Source: DATJBF01 sp035515475 (GTDB taxonomy: Bacteria; Verrucomicrobiota; Verrucomicrobiia; Palsa-1439). From it: 64,000 nt of DNA. The notes under the pieces were generated by a model, which saw only the letters and a list, made by a program, of their open reading frames with translations, was not told the DNA's origin and searched no databases. Made by a program: the position numbers and the translations under genes. Positions 15,912-24,712 of the stretch are shown here, piece after piece. Location: the NCBI GenBank assembly GCA_035515475.1, contig DATJBF010000045.1, positions 16,976-80,975 on the forward strand, in the 5' to 3' direction. Each line of letters starts with the position of its first letter. Positions within the stretch are counted from its first letter, which is position 1.

Positions 15912-16449
15912 AATGCTGATAGCCTTGCAACCATCGTTTCAGTTTCTCTTTCCCGCGCAGCACGTTGGTTTTCACGGTACCGAGCGGACAATCCAACGCT
16001 TTGGCCGCTTCTTCGTGGGACAACCCGTTCTGACAACAAAGCACGACGACCGCCCGCTCGTTGGAACTTAACCGTTTCAACGCTTCAGTCAAATCCAGGC
16101 GCAAATCGTTGCCCGAACCGGCCGCCGGTTGGGTCGCCTCCGCCGGCAATTCGTCCACGTCATCCACCGTCAATTCCTTCCGCTGTCGCGCTGCGCTGCG
16201 AAATTCGTTGAACGCGATCCCGAACAGCCACGTCGAGAACTGTGCTGTACCGCGATACGTATGCAACTTTCGCCACGCTTTCAAGAACGTCTCCTGCGCC
16301 AAGTCATCGGCCAGATGCGTATCGCCGCGCGCCATGCGCGCCAAGAAGGCGCGCACGGGCGACTGATAGCGCCGCACCAACTCCGCGAAGGCATGATGGT
16401 CTTCGCGGGCCAACACCCGGGCGATGAGATCGGCGTCGGTCACGGACAC
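15898..16449 (-). CDS. ECF-type RNA polymerase sigma factor
   Basis: 183 residues with region 2 (FAELVRRYQSPVRAFL, DLAQETFLKAWR) and region 4 (LSSNERAVVVLCCQNGLSHEEAAKALDCPLGTVKTNVLRGKEKL, a helix-turn-helix). It directs core RNA polymerase to alternative promoters. It is the middle gene of a three-gene leftward unit (DUF6249 protein, sigma, small membrane protein) with 17 nt and -14 nt spacings. Two GTG codons (16449 and 16443) could start it; GGAG upstream favours the first. Confidence 0.92.
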   Translation of the reverse strand: MSVTDADLIARVLAREDHHAFAELVRRYQSPVRAFLARMARGDTHLADDLAQETFLKAWRKLHTYRGTAQFSTWLFGIAFNEFRSAARQRKELTVDDVDELPAEATQPAAGSGNDLRLDLTEALKRLSSNERAVVVLCCQNGLSHEEAAKALDCPLGTVKTNVLRGKEKLKRWLQGYQHYESA

Positions 16450-16466
16450 GGCGCTCCGTGTGGCTT

Positions 16467-17126
16467 TTAGACTTTCGGATTTCGTTCGTCAATCAACCAC
16501 ACAACCAAACGCGCAGTGCCGATAAACACCAGGATCCATCCCACTTTGCCAGCGATCATCAGCAACGCCGCTCCGATGGCGACCAGCATCAGGCCGCCCC
16601 GAAAATCACTGCGTCCCGGGCGCGGGTCGCTATTTCCCAACAGGAGATCGCCTCGGGTGCCGGCGGCCATCTCCGGGGGTATGGGCATTCCCTTTTCGAC
16701 CATGGCGCGTATGGTCTCGTGATGCATCTTGAGACGACGATGGCGGGAGTAGAACACGATGGCGACAATCGCGATGGGAACCGTGCACCCGAATACGACT
16801 CCCACGATCCCCACCACATCAATCCCCATCGCGTTGTCCGCTCGATGATGCGCCAAGGACGGCACGTTGATGTCCACCGGATGCGGTCCGCCAATGTGGA
16901 CACCGGACCTGTCGATCCGGACGGTCGCCTTTTCGGACAAAGGGATGTTGGTCTCACTGGCTTTTGTGGCCGGAGCGTTGGGCTGGGTTACCGGCTCGGA
17001 AGTCGCAAGGACGGCATCGGTGGGCGGTTCATCGGCGTACACGCGCGCCATTGCCGGCGCTCGCATCGGTGTCAACGCGACCAGAAACAGAACTGCAGCA
17101 ATCGATTTTCGGAATGTGTTTTTCAT
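16467..17126 (-). CDS. DUF6249-like membrane protein
   Basis: 219 residues with an N-terminal signal sequence (RKSIAAVLFLVALTP), a variable exported stretch to ~95, then a transmembrane segment around GIDVVGIVGVVFG...IAIVAIVFY, the charged motif RHRRLKMHHETIRAMVEKGMPIPPE, and two closing transmembrane segments. The MVEKGxPIPPE motif is typical of DUF6249 proteins, often next to sigma factors. The start at 17126 has GGAG upstream. It may be the sensor or target of the downstream sigma/anti-sigma pair (inference). Confidence 0.7.
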   Translation of the reverse strand: MKNTFRKSIAAVLFLVALTPMRAPAMARVYADEPPTDAVLATSEPVTQPNAPATKASETNIPLSEKATVRIDRSGVHIGGPHPVDINVPSLAHHRADNAMGIDVVGIVGVVFGCTVPIAIVAIVFYSRHRRLKMHHETIRAMVEKGMPIPPEMAAGTRGDLLLGNSDPRPGRSDFRGGLMLVAIGAALLMIAGKVGWILVFIGTARLVVWLIDERNPKV

Positions 17127-17210
17127 TAAGTGGCGTTCTCCTCTTTGTACGTGGGACGCATTGAACGGCCATTTTGGATTCAAGAATCGTCCGACCGGTG
17201 TCCGGTCTGT

Positions 17211-17257
17211 GGTAGGGACGGGTACCCGCGTCCGATGTGCGGCCGCGCAGCCCTACC
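17211..17257. repeat. Short palindromic repeat
   Basis: Arms GGTAGGG (17211-17217) and CCCTACC (17251-17257) enclose GC-rich complementary segments. It lies in the 310-nt gap between the DUF6249 gene and the second sigma factor, just past the comM remnant. Confidence 0.55.
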
Positions 17258-17299
17258 GGACCCCACATCTCTTGCCGGGCCATCCCCAGCCCGCACATC

Positions 17300-17383
17300 C
17301 TACACCCACATCTGCCGTTCGAGCGAGCGGTATTGAATCGCCTCGGCGATGTGCTCGGACTGGATCGTCGGGCTGCAGCCGGG
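17300..17383 (-). pseudogene. comM: Displaced 3'-terminal fragment of comM
   Basis: Read leftward, these bases encode TIQSEHIAEAIQYRSLERQMWV and a TAG stop, nearly identical to the C-terminus of the intact ComM at 22972 (SIQSDHISEAIQYRSLDRQMWV). Nucleotide identity over ~80 bases is about 80% by eye. Homology stops ~25 codons before the stop. There is no start codon or upstream ComM sequence, so this is a remnant, in the same orientation as the intact gene 5.6 kb away. Confidence 0.85.
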
Positions 17384-17435
17384 TTTGGCCGCCCTGGCTT
17401 GCTTTTGCCGGGCGCGATGCGTTAGCCTCCAGCTG

Positions 17436-18209
17436 TTGAGCGTTTCCGGTAAAGGCAGTTCGGATGGGGCAATCCACGCCGGTAATCAAGCCGGCCATCA
17501 GCCCGTCTTCGCAACCACACACTGGTCGGTGGTCTTGGCGGCGGGGCGCAGCGATGCCCCGCAGGCACAGGACGCCCTGGAGCAACTCTGCCGAACCTAT
17601 TGGTACCCGCTCTATGCGTATGTGCGTCGGCGCGGCTACTCCCCAGCCGACGCCGAAGACCTGACCCAAGCGTTCTTTGCCTGGCTGTTGGAGCGCAAGT
17701 GGCTGGAACGGGCTGATCGGCAACGGGGTCGTTTTCGCTCGTTCCTGCTGACCAGCATGAGCAACTTTCTGGCAAACGAATGGGACAAAGCTCGAACGCA
17801 AAAGCGCGGGGGCGGACGGATCGTGTCCCTGCAACGCGATGAAGCGGAAACCCGCTGCGCCCGGGAACCGGCCGACAATCTCACTCCGGAGCAGAGTTTT
17901 GAATGGCGTTGGGCGCTGGCGGTGTTGGACCAAGTCATGAACCGGCTGAGCGCTGAATTTGCCCGGGACGGTAAGGCCAAATTGTTCGAAGCGTTAAAAC
18001 CTTGCCTGCTGGGCGAACGCACGGCGCAGCCGTATGCAGCGTTGGCGTCGCGGCTGGCGATGACTGAAGGCTCGGTCAAAGTGGCGGTGCATCGGCTGCG
18101 CCAGCGGTATCGTCAATTGCTCCGGGATGAAATCGCCCACACGGTCGCGACGCCGGAAGAGGTTGAGGAAGAACTACGTTATTTGTTTGCCGTGCTGTCC
18201 AGACGATGA
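17436..18209 (+). CDS. Sigma-70-family factor (kinase-associated type)
   Basis: About 257 residues from a TTG at 17436; an in-frame ATG at 17349 would place the N-terminus inside the comM remnant, so the later start is preferred but uncertain. Conserved text begins FATTHWSVVLAAG and continues with YPLYAYVRRRGYSPADAEDLTQAFF (region 2), RFRSFLLTSMSNFLANEWDKA, and a region-4 helix-turn-helix RLAMTEGSVKVAVHRLRQRYR. This subfamily is expanded in Verrucomicrobiota and Planctomycetes. The kinase gene follows immediately. Candidate target promoters with matching architecture lie ahead of the next two genes. Confidence 0.88.
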   Translation: MSVSGKGSSDGAIHAGNQAGHQPVFATTHWSVVLAAGRSDAPQAQDALEQLCRTYWYPLYAYVRRRGYSPADAEDLTQAFFAWLLERKWLERADRQRGRFRSFLLTSMSNFLANEWDKARTQKRGGGRIVSLQRDEAETRCAREPADNLTPEQSFEWRWALAVLDQVMNRLSAEFARDGKAKLFEALKPCLLGERTAQPYAALASRLAMTEGSVKVAVHRLRQRYRQLLRDEIAHTVATPEEVEEELRYLFAVLSRR

Positions 18210-18262
18210 GCTGATTGCCGTGCACAAGCGTTCTGCTCCAAAAATGGCTTGTCGTTTCCGCT

Positions 18263-18290
18263 GTAACCTGCCGCCCGCTTTCCTTTATAG
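18263..18290 (+). promoter_or_regulatory. ECF-type promoter of the kinase gene
   Basis: GTAACC (18263-18268), a 15-nt spacer, then TTTATAG (18284-18290). The AAC-type -35 element and the same spacing recur at 20729-20756 ahead of the next gene. The predicted start is close to the kinase ATG at 18310. A control by the neighbouring sigma factor is inferred. Confidence 0.65.
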
Positions 18291-18309
18291 ATAGGGCAGA
18301 AGAACCATT

Positions 18310-20703
18310 ATGGATGCGACCCGGGTTTGTCCCATTTGCGGAAAGCCGGTGGTTCCTGAGGCGCCTCACGGCCTCTGCCCTGAGTGCCTGATGAAATCCG
18401 GTTTTGAAACCAAGGGGGGAAAAGAACTCGGGGGCGGCAAATCAGTCTTTGTGCCACCACCCGTTGGGCAGTTGGCCAAACTTTTTCCGCAGCTCGAAAT
18501 CATCGAGTTGCTGGGCCAGGGCGGGATGGGGGCTGTGTACAAGGCTCGGCAGCCAGCCCTCGACCGTCTCGTGGCGCTTAAAATTCTTCCGCCGAAGAGT
18601 GCCGAAGATCCCGGATTTGCCGAACGTTTCAACCGCGAGGCGCGTGCGCTCGCCCGGCTCAACCACCCCAACATCGTCGCCGTTTATGATTTCGGCCAGG
18701 CTGGCGACATGCCGTATTTCCTCATGGAATACGTGGATGGCCTTGCGTTGCGGCAGGTGGTGCAGTCCGGGAAACTGTTCCCGTGGGAGGCGCTCCGGAT
18801 CGTCGTGCAAATTTGCGAGGCGCTCCAGTTCGCGCATGACGAAGGCGTCGTTCACCGCGACATCAAACCGGAGAACATCCTGATCGGTAAAAAGGGCCGG
18901 GTGAAGATCGCCGACTTCGGCATTGCCAAGATTCTGGACCAGGCGCCCGAGGACATCTCCTTGACCGGCGCAAAAGACGTGGTGGGATCGGCGCATTACA
19001 TGGCACCGGAGCAACTGGAACGTCCACAGACCGTGGATCACCGGGCGGACATTTTCTCGCTGGGTGTGGTGTTTTACGAATTGCTTACCGGCGAACTCCC
19101 GATTGGAAAATTTCAGCCGCCATCACAGAAAGTGCAGGTGGACGTGCGGCTGGATGAGGTCGTGTTGCGCACCCTGGAAAAGGAGCCGGAGCGTCGTTAC
19201 CAACAGGCCAGTCAGGTCAAGACGGACGTGGAGACAATTGCCGGCACCACCGCCCCGACAGCGAACGCGGCAATGTTCGCCCCGGAGATTTTGGCGGGCG
19301 ATTACACGTTGGACATTGGCAGTTGCCTGCGCCGTGGCTGGGCTTTGGTGCGAAGCAATTTTTGGCCGGTCGCGGGCGTCACGGCGCTGATCCTGTTGTT
19401 GCGAGCGGCCGCCCTGTCCGCCTTGATCGGGGTTGTAGTCAACGGCCCGCTCCTGGGTGGATTGTGCCTGTATTTCCTGAAGAGAATCCGCGGCGAGCAA
19501 CCGGGCCTGGGAACCGCCTTCTCCGGTTTCAGCAGTGTGTTCCTGCCACTCTTCCTCGCCAGTCTGGTTACAACGGTGCTCACGATCGCCGGATTTTTTT
19601 GCCTGATATTACCCGGCCTTTATTTTGTGATTGCGTGGATCTTCACACTGGCTCTGGTCATCGACAAACGACTCGGCTTTTGGCGGGCCATGGGGTTGAG
19701 CCGTAAGACAGTCTCCAAACATTGGTGGAAGTTTTTCGGATTCATCATCGTTTTGTCGCTGATTAAGCTGGCAGGAATGCTGGTGTTTGTTGTGGGTTCT
19801 CTGGTTACGGCTCCCGTCGCTTTAGCGGCGTTGATGTACGCTTACGAAGACATTTTCGGCGTGACGAAGAAACCATCTGGACTTCCCTCGCCCATTCCGC
19901 CCGTCGCGGGCACCCCGCTGTCAACCCGGCAACCCAGACGATTCTGGGGGTGGTTCACCGCGGTGGTGTTGGTCTTGATTGCGATCACCGTTGGCATTGT
20001 AATGATGCGCAGGCGCGCAACCGTCGTTGCCTCACCCCCTCTGATCCGGGTCCCGGAACATGTGGTTGCCCAGAAACTCGCTCCGTCGATTGCGGCCACC
20101 GACCTTGCCAAATCGAAGGCTTTTGGGAACAAGTTAAATGAAGACCAGCGTCTCGTGGCGCAATGGACTGACCGCAAATACAGCAGGTTCTTTGACGCGC
20201 GCACTTTTGACGGTTGGTCGACTGGCGAGCGTGCTGAGCTGGAACGACGTTTGATTGACGCTCTCAAGGGGCCGCGTTCGGACGAGTACTACAAGGCGAT
20301 CAACACGCTGGCGGCTTTGCATTCCACCCGGGCACTGCCGGCGTTGCGGGAGATCGCCTTCGACCGCCGGGAAAAGGACAACCGCGACCGGTGGATGGCC
20401 GTCCGAGCGCTCGGCGTTATCGGCGACAAGCAGTCCGTGCCTGGATTGATCCAGCTGATTTATCACTACAACTTGAACACGCGCTGGTGGGCGCAGATTT
20501 CCCTGGTGCGCTTGACGGGACAGAATTTCGGCACGGATTGGAAGGCGTGGGGGAATTGGTGGAATGCCCAGAACGGCCAGCCGCCATTTGATCCGGAGAT
20601 CGTTCGCTGGTCGAGCACGCAGACTGAACCGGGCCAATTGGCTCAGAGCTTTGACGAAAGGGACCGCAAATTCATCGGACATTTGAAGCAACAGGCACCC
20701 TGA
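18310..20703 (+). CDS. Zinc-ribbon Ser/Thr protein kinase with membrane and HEAT-like domains
   Basis: 797 residues. The N-terminus has two CxxC pairs (C8/C11, C23/C26), a zinc ribbon. The kinase domain spans ~60-315: glycine loop LGQGGMG (68-74), K91, HRDIKPEN (182-189), DFG (202-204), all catalytic residues present. Residues ~335-520 hold five or six transmembrane segments, followed by another near 545-565. The C-terminal module (~598-797) has HEAT-like repeats and the YHYNLNTRWWAQISLVRLTGQNFG block, which recurs in the next protein. It probably phosphorylates proteins at the membrane in response to a signal read by the C-terminal module. The locus is sigma factor, kinase, secreted protein, all rightward. 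Confidence 0.92.
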   Translation: MDATRVCPICGKPVVPEAPHGLCPECLMKSGFETKGGKELGGGKSVFVPPPVGQLAKLFPQLEIIELLGQGGMGAVYKARQPALDRLVALKILPPKSAEDPGFAERFNREARALARLNHPNIVAVYDFGQAGDMPYFLMEYVDGLALRQVVQSGKLFPWEALRIVVQICEALQFAHDEGVVHRDIKPENILIGKKGRVKIADFGIAKILDQAPEDISLTGAKDVVGSAHYMAPEQLERPQTVDHRADIFSLGVVFYELLTGELPIGKFQPPSQKVQVDVRLDEVVLRTLEKEPERRYQQASQVKTDVETIAGTTAPTANAAMFAPEILAGDYTLDIGSCLRRGWALVRSNFWPVAGVTALILLLRAAALSALIGVVVNGPLLGGLCLYFLKRIRGEQPGLGTAFSGFSSVFLPLFLASLVTTVLTIAGFFCLILPGLYFVIAWIFTLALVIDKRLGFWRAMGLSRKTVSKHWWKFFGFIIVLSLIKLAGMLVFVVGSLVTAPVALAALMYAYEDIFGVTKKPSGLPSPIPPVAGTPLSTRQPRRFWGWFTAVVLVLIAITVGIVMMRRRATVVASPPLIRVPEHVVAQKLAPSIAATDLAKSKAFGNKLNEDQRLVAQWTDRKYSRFFDARTFDGWSTGERAELERRLIDALKGPRSDEYYKAINTLAALHSTRALPALREIAFDRREKDNRDRWMAVRALGVIGDKQSVPGLIQLIYHYNLNTRWWAQISLVRLTGQNFGTDWKAWGNWWNAQNGQPPFDPEIVRWSSTQTEPGQLAQSFDERDRKFIGHLKQQAP

Positions 20704-20728
20704 CCGATTCCCGGCCCGTGTCGCCTTC

Positions 20729-20756
20729 GTAACCGTCCGTTGCGTTTGCTTTATAG
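20729..20756 (+). promoter_or_regulatory. ECF-type promoter of the secreted coiled-coil gene
   Basis: GTAACC (20729-20734), 15-nt spacer, TTTATAG (20750-20756). It is the same layout as at 18263-18290. The predicted transcription start falls at or next to an ATG at 20761 that opens a 25-codon frame ending at 20838, just upstream of the main gene's AGGAGG. Confidence 0.65.
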
Positions 20757-20848
20757 ACATATGAACAACCGAAAGTCTTGGGCGGAGTGGCCGTCGACGC
20801 TCCGGCTGATCGAAGACAATCAACGGGTGAAAAGGTAGGAGGCCAGTT

Positions 20849-22942
20849 ATGAAGAGGCTTGCCGTTGCCGTCGGGCTAGCATGGCTGTTACTGCCACTCA
20901 AGACCCCTGTCGCATTTGCCGCTACAATCACAATGAATTCTGGAGAGATCATGGAAGGCACGATCCTCTCCGAAACCGACGCGGAGATCCGTCTCCAAAT
21001 GGCCAATGAAAACCGCACGATCATTTTCACTCGCGTACTGCAAAAATCCGATGTCAAGTCCATCGTCCGCGATACGCCCGAACAAGAGGCACAGCAAGCG
21101 GCCTACTGCGCCCTCGACAAGTATAAACTCTACCCATCCCAAGAACTGACCGCCGCCCAATACAAACAAGGCATCGATGCATTCGAGAAGTTCTTGTCCG
21201 ACCATCCCAACTCAAGTCATGTCGAGGAAATCCGCGGCAAACTTGCCGACTGGAAAGCCGAAGCCGCCAATCTTGAGAGCGGTAAAGTGAAATTCGCCGG
21301 CAGATGGATGCTGCCAGCGGAGAAGAATCTCCTGTCACTACAACAACAGCAGGAGCAGAGGCTACAATCACTGCAACAACAACGGGAGAACAAGCTGCAA
21401 TCCATTCAACAACAACTGGCTGATCTTCAAACGCAGCGTGATTCGCTTGCCGTCAGTATCGCCGGTGCGGAAGGAAGATTGGCGGGCCTGCACACGAAGC
21501 TCAAAACTCTTCCCCGCCAGATACGAGAACCCATCTACTCGGGGTCGAGATTCACTGGCAAATATGTAACTGTCCCCAATCCCGACGTCGCCAAAGTGCA
21601 AGCCGACATAATATCTTCCGAGCAGTCGATCGCTGAGGGCAGGGCAACGGTACGCATCCTTGATGCTAAGATCCAAGGCCTTCGTGCTCAGATTCCCCAA
21701 TCAACCTCGACGACCGCGGCAACTGACCTTGTCAGATCAAATCCTTCTGGGAACCTGTTAAACGAAGACCAGCGGCTGGTGGCGCAATGGACCGACCGCA
21801 AATTCGCCGGGTCGCTCGACGAGTATTCCACCAAGACCCTGTCCGCGCTCCGGGAGATGGCCTTCGACCGCCGGGAACGGGACAATCACGACCGCTGGCG
21901 GTCCGTCCGGGCGCTCGGCCTTCTCGGTGACAAGCAATCTGTGCCCGAACTGATCTATCTGCTTTACCACTACAACGTGAACACGCGTTGGTGGGCACAG
22001 ATTTCACTCGTGCGCTTGACGGGACAGAATTTCGGCAAGGACTGGAAAGCCTGGGGGAAATGGTGGACGTCGCAAAACGGCCAACCGCCGTTTGATCCGG
22101 AGATTATTCGCTGGTCGAGCACCCAAGCTGAACCGGACAAATTAGCGGAGAGTCTTGACGAGAACGATGGCAGATTCTTGGCCCACCTCCGGTCCACGGG
22201 CGCGTCATCATCCGGTGAGCCGTTGCCCGCCGAGGGTTCAAGACCGAGTGTCAACTCTGATCTGCCATCGGCGTTTGCTAACAAGCCTCCGGCTTCGGCG
22301 GAAGAATTACGGAGCCTGTTGGAGTCGGCGCTGAAAGCAAAAGAGAAAAACGTCGTCTTGTCGCTTTTTAACCAACAGGGTGTCTCCAAGGATATGAAAT
22401 CCATAGGTGATTTCATTGTTGCAGATATGTGCAACCACAACATTGCCGCCGTGAAATTGTCCGGTTTGCCCGCTGATTTCCAACCAACCAATGAATTGAA
22501 TGGAGTCCGTTACCTACTCAACGTGGCCGCCGTTGGCATGATGGATGTGGAGTACACTGAGAAAGGCAATGCGGTGAAGATGCCGTACGGCACAAAAGAC
22601 GGCGTCTTTTACCTTGCGAGTACCATCGAGGAAAAAACCGCCCTGCCGGCAATCAGGGCAAAAAGCATCAATGTGTTGGTGATGGGATCGGCGATGCCGG
22701 ACGCTGGGACGTTCGCCGGTTCCTATGTGTATGTGAAAAATGGAAAGGAAATCAAAGAAGACCTCAGCGGCAAAGGAAATATCAGCAAGGCCTTTTGGGG
22801 CGATTCCATCAAAAGCTGCATCGTCCAAAAGAATTCGGACAGTCCGGATTGGATACAACTGATCATTTCGGAGGATGGACAGGAAATTTTCAAATCCGAA
22901 AGAGTCAGCGCAAGAACCTCAATTGTTTGGGAACGGAAATGA
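20849..22942 (+). CDS. Secreted coiled-coil protein sharing the kinase C-terminal module
   Basis: 697 residues. A signal peptide (~1-24, ending PVAFAA) is followed by a short beta domain (~25-75), a TPR-like segment (~90-135), and a glutamine-rich coiled coil (~150-220 with LQQQQEQRLQSLQQQRE). Residues ~292-450 repeat the kinase C-terminal module almost word for word (LNEDQRLVAQWTDRKF, YHYNVNTRWWAQISLVRL, QNGQPPFDPEI), with ~50 residues deleted near its start. The C-terminal ~220 residues are unfamiliar. AGGAGG precedes the ATG. The gene is more AT-rich than its neighbours. It is probably the kinase's extracytoplasmic partner (inference). Confidence 0.8.
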   Translation: MKRLAVAVGLAWLLLPLKTPVAFAATITMNSGEIMEGTILSETDAEIRLQMANENRTIIFTRVLQKSDVKSIVRDTPEQEAQQAAYCALDKYKLYPSQELTAAQYKQGIDAFEKFLSDHPNSSHVEEIRGKLADWKAEAANLESGKVKFAGRWMLPAEKNLLSLQQQQEQRLQSLQQQRENKLQSIQQQLADLQTQRDSLAVSIAGAEGRLAGLHTKLKTLPRQIREPIYSGSRFTGKYVTVPNPDVAKVQADIISSEQSIAEGRATVRILDAKIQGLRAQIPQSTSTTAATDLVRSNPSGNLLNEDQRLVAQWTDRKFAGSLDEYSTKTLSALREMAFDRRERDNHDRWRSVRALGLLGDKQSVPELIYLLYHYNVNTRWWAQISLVRLTGQNFGKDWKAWGKWWTSQNGQPPFDPEIIRWSSTQAEPDKLAESLDENDGRFLAHLRSTGASSSGEPLPAEGSRPSVNSDLPSAFANKPPASAEELRSLLESALKAKEKNVVLSLFNQQGVSKDMKSIGDFIVADMCNHNIAAVKLSGLPADFQPTNELNGVRYLLNVAAVGMMDVEYTEKGNAVKMPYGTKDGVFYLASTIEEKTALPAIRAKSINVLVMGSAMPDAGTFAGSYVYVKNGKEIKEDLSGKGNISKAFWGDSIKSCIVQKNSDSPDWIQLIISEDGQEIFKSERVSARTSIVWERK

Positions 22943-22971
22943 ACGGGAATGGGTGACCCCACAGGCACCTT

Positions 22972-24540
22972 TCAGACCCACATCTGGCGATCCAGCGACC
23001 GGTATTGGATCGCCTCGGAGATATGGTCGGATTGGATCGAGGCGCTGCGGCCGAGGTCGGCGATGGTGCGCGAGACCTTCAGAATGCGGTCGTAGGCCCG
23101 CGCGCTCAGGCTCAACTCGGTCATCGCCATCTTCAGCAACTGCTGACACTCCTCGTCAAGCTGGCAAAACTCCTTCATCTCCTTGGGCGCAATTCGCGCG
23201 TTAACATGCGCAAACCGTCCGCGCTGGATGGCCCGCGCGTCCTCGACTCGCGCCCGAATCTTCTCCGACACTTCGCCCGTTGCCCCGCCCGCCATTTCCT
23301 TGTACTTGACCGCGGGCACTTCGACGTGGATGTCGATGCGATCCAGCAGCGGCCCGGAAATCTTGTTCCGATACTTGGTGATCATGTTCGGCGAACACCG
23401 GCACTCGCGTTTCGGGTCACCGTAGAACCCGCACGGACACGGGTTCATCGCGGCCACGAGCATGAAGTTGGCGGGGAACGCCATCGTGCCGGTGGCACGC
23501 GAAATGACGACCCGGCCTTCTTCGAGCGGCTCGCGCAGCGCTTCGAGCACGTCGCGATGAAACTCCGGCAACTCATCGAGGAACAGCACGCCGTTGTGGG
23601 CCAGACTGATTTCGCCCGGCGTGAGATTGGCCGTGCCGCCCAGCAGACCCGCGTTGCTGGTGGTGTGGTGCGGCGCGCGGAACGGACGGGTCGCGACCAA
23701 CGCCTGTCCTTTCGGCAAGAGTCCCGTGATGCTGTGAATCTTCGTGGTCTCCAACGCTTCATCAAGCGTGGTTTGCGGCATGATGGTCGGCACCCGTCTC
23801 GCCAGCAACGTCTTCCCGCTGCCCGGCGGGCCGATCATTAGAATGTTGTGGCCGCCGGCCGCGGCGACTTCGAGCGCGCGTTTCACGTGCTCCTGGCCTT
23901 TCACGTCGACGAAATCGACATCGTAGTTGCGCCGTTGTTGGAAAATCTGCGATGGATCCTCGCGGAGCGGCTCCAGCGCGCGTTTACTCGCCGAGTCCTT
24001 GGCGGGCTTGCCCGCCGTGTCTTTGGCGGGCTTGCCCCCGAGAAATTCCGCCACCTCGCGCAAGTTGCGGGCGGGATACACGTCGATCCCCTGCACGACT
24101 GCAGCCTCGGGCGCGTTGTCGGCGGGAACGATCAGACCGCGCTTCTTCTGGTCGCGGGCGCAAATCGCAATCGGCAACACGCCGTTGACGCTGCGCACTT
24201 CGCCGCTGAGCGCCAGCTCGCCAACGATGGTGAATTCGTCGAGGTTCGGCGCCACAATCTGTTCGCTGACGGCGAGGATGCCGATGGCGATGGGCAAATC
24301 GAAGCTCGGGCCTTCCTTCTTCACGTCGGCGGGCGCGAGATTGATCGTGGTCCGGCCCATGACGTATTTGAACCCGCTGTTCTCGATGGCGGTCTTCACC
24401 CGATCACGAGATTCTTTCACGGCGGCGTCGGGCAGTCCGACGATGATGACGGCGGGCTGACCCCAACCGGCGTTGACTTCAATTTCGATCGGGTACGAAT
24501 CGATGCCCAAGACTGCCGCAGAATGAACCTTGGCGAGCAT
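22972..24540 (-). CDS. comM: ComM-type Mg-chelatase-like AAA+ ATPase
   Basis: 522 residues. The N-terminal ChlI-like domain starts MLAKVHSAAVLGIDSYPI; the AAA+ core has Walker A GPPGSGKT, Walker B VLFLDELPEF, and the zinc-like cluster CPCGFYGDPKRECRC; the C-terminus is QYRSLDRQMWV. ComM is a helicase that aids branch migration during natural transformation. A 21-nt tandem repeat (23996-24037) adds GKPAKDTAGKPAKDSASK between the two domains. The start at 24540 has AGGAG, which lies inside a tandem repeat. A diverged copy of the 3' end is found at 17300-17383. Confidence 0.95.
   Translation of the reverse strand: MLAKVHSAAVLGIDSYPIEIEVNAGWGQPAVIIVGLPDAAVKESRDRVKTAIENSGFKYVMGRTTINLAPADVKKEGPSFDLPIAIGILAVSEQIVAPNLDEFTIVGELALSGEVRSVNGVLPIAICARDQKKRGLIVPADNAPEAAVVQGIDVYPARNLREVAEFLGGKPAKDTAGKPAKDSASKRALEPLREDPSQIFQQRRNYDVDFVDVKGQEHVKRALEVAAAGGHNILMIGPPGSGKTLLARRVPTIMPQTTLDEALETTKIHSITGLLPKGQALVATRPFRAPHHTTSNAGLLGGTANLTPGEISLAHNGVLFLDELPEFHRDVLEALREPLEEGRVVISRATGTMAFPANFMLVAAMNPCPCGFYGDPKRECRCSPNMITKYRNKISGPLLDRIDIHVEVPAVKYKEMAGGATGEVSEKIRARVEDARAIQRGRFAHVNARIAPKEMKEFCQLDEECQQLLKMAMTELSLSARAYDRILKVSRTIADLGRSASIQSDHISEAIQYRSLDRQMWV
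23996..24037. repeat. In-frame tandem duplication in comM
   Basis: Two ~21-nt copies of a GGCGGGCTTGCC-containing unit encode a doubled GKPAKD(T/S)A linker between the N-terminal and AAA+ domains. Confidence 0.8.
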
Positions 24541-24570
24541 GGCTTCTCCTGGCTTCTCTTGGCTTCTCCG
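24541..24570. repeat. Three 10-nt direct repeats carrying the comM ribosome site
   Basis: GGCTTCTCCT, GGCTTCTCTT and GGCTTCTCCG lie in a row just upstream of comM. On the minus strand the copy nearest the ATG supplies AGGAG. Confidence 0.75.
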
Positions 24571-24712
24571 CCGTTGGTGATACACGAGACCCGCGCCCAT
24601 GTCGATTGCGTTTTTTTGCGTCGTCTCCGGCCCGGGATTTCTCCCTATTGACGTTTGCGATTAGTAGGTTACCCTAGCGTCGGGTCCACGGTGGCGTCAC
24701 ACAGTCTCGCTC

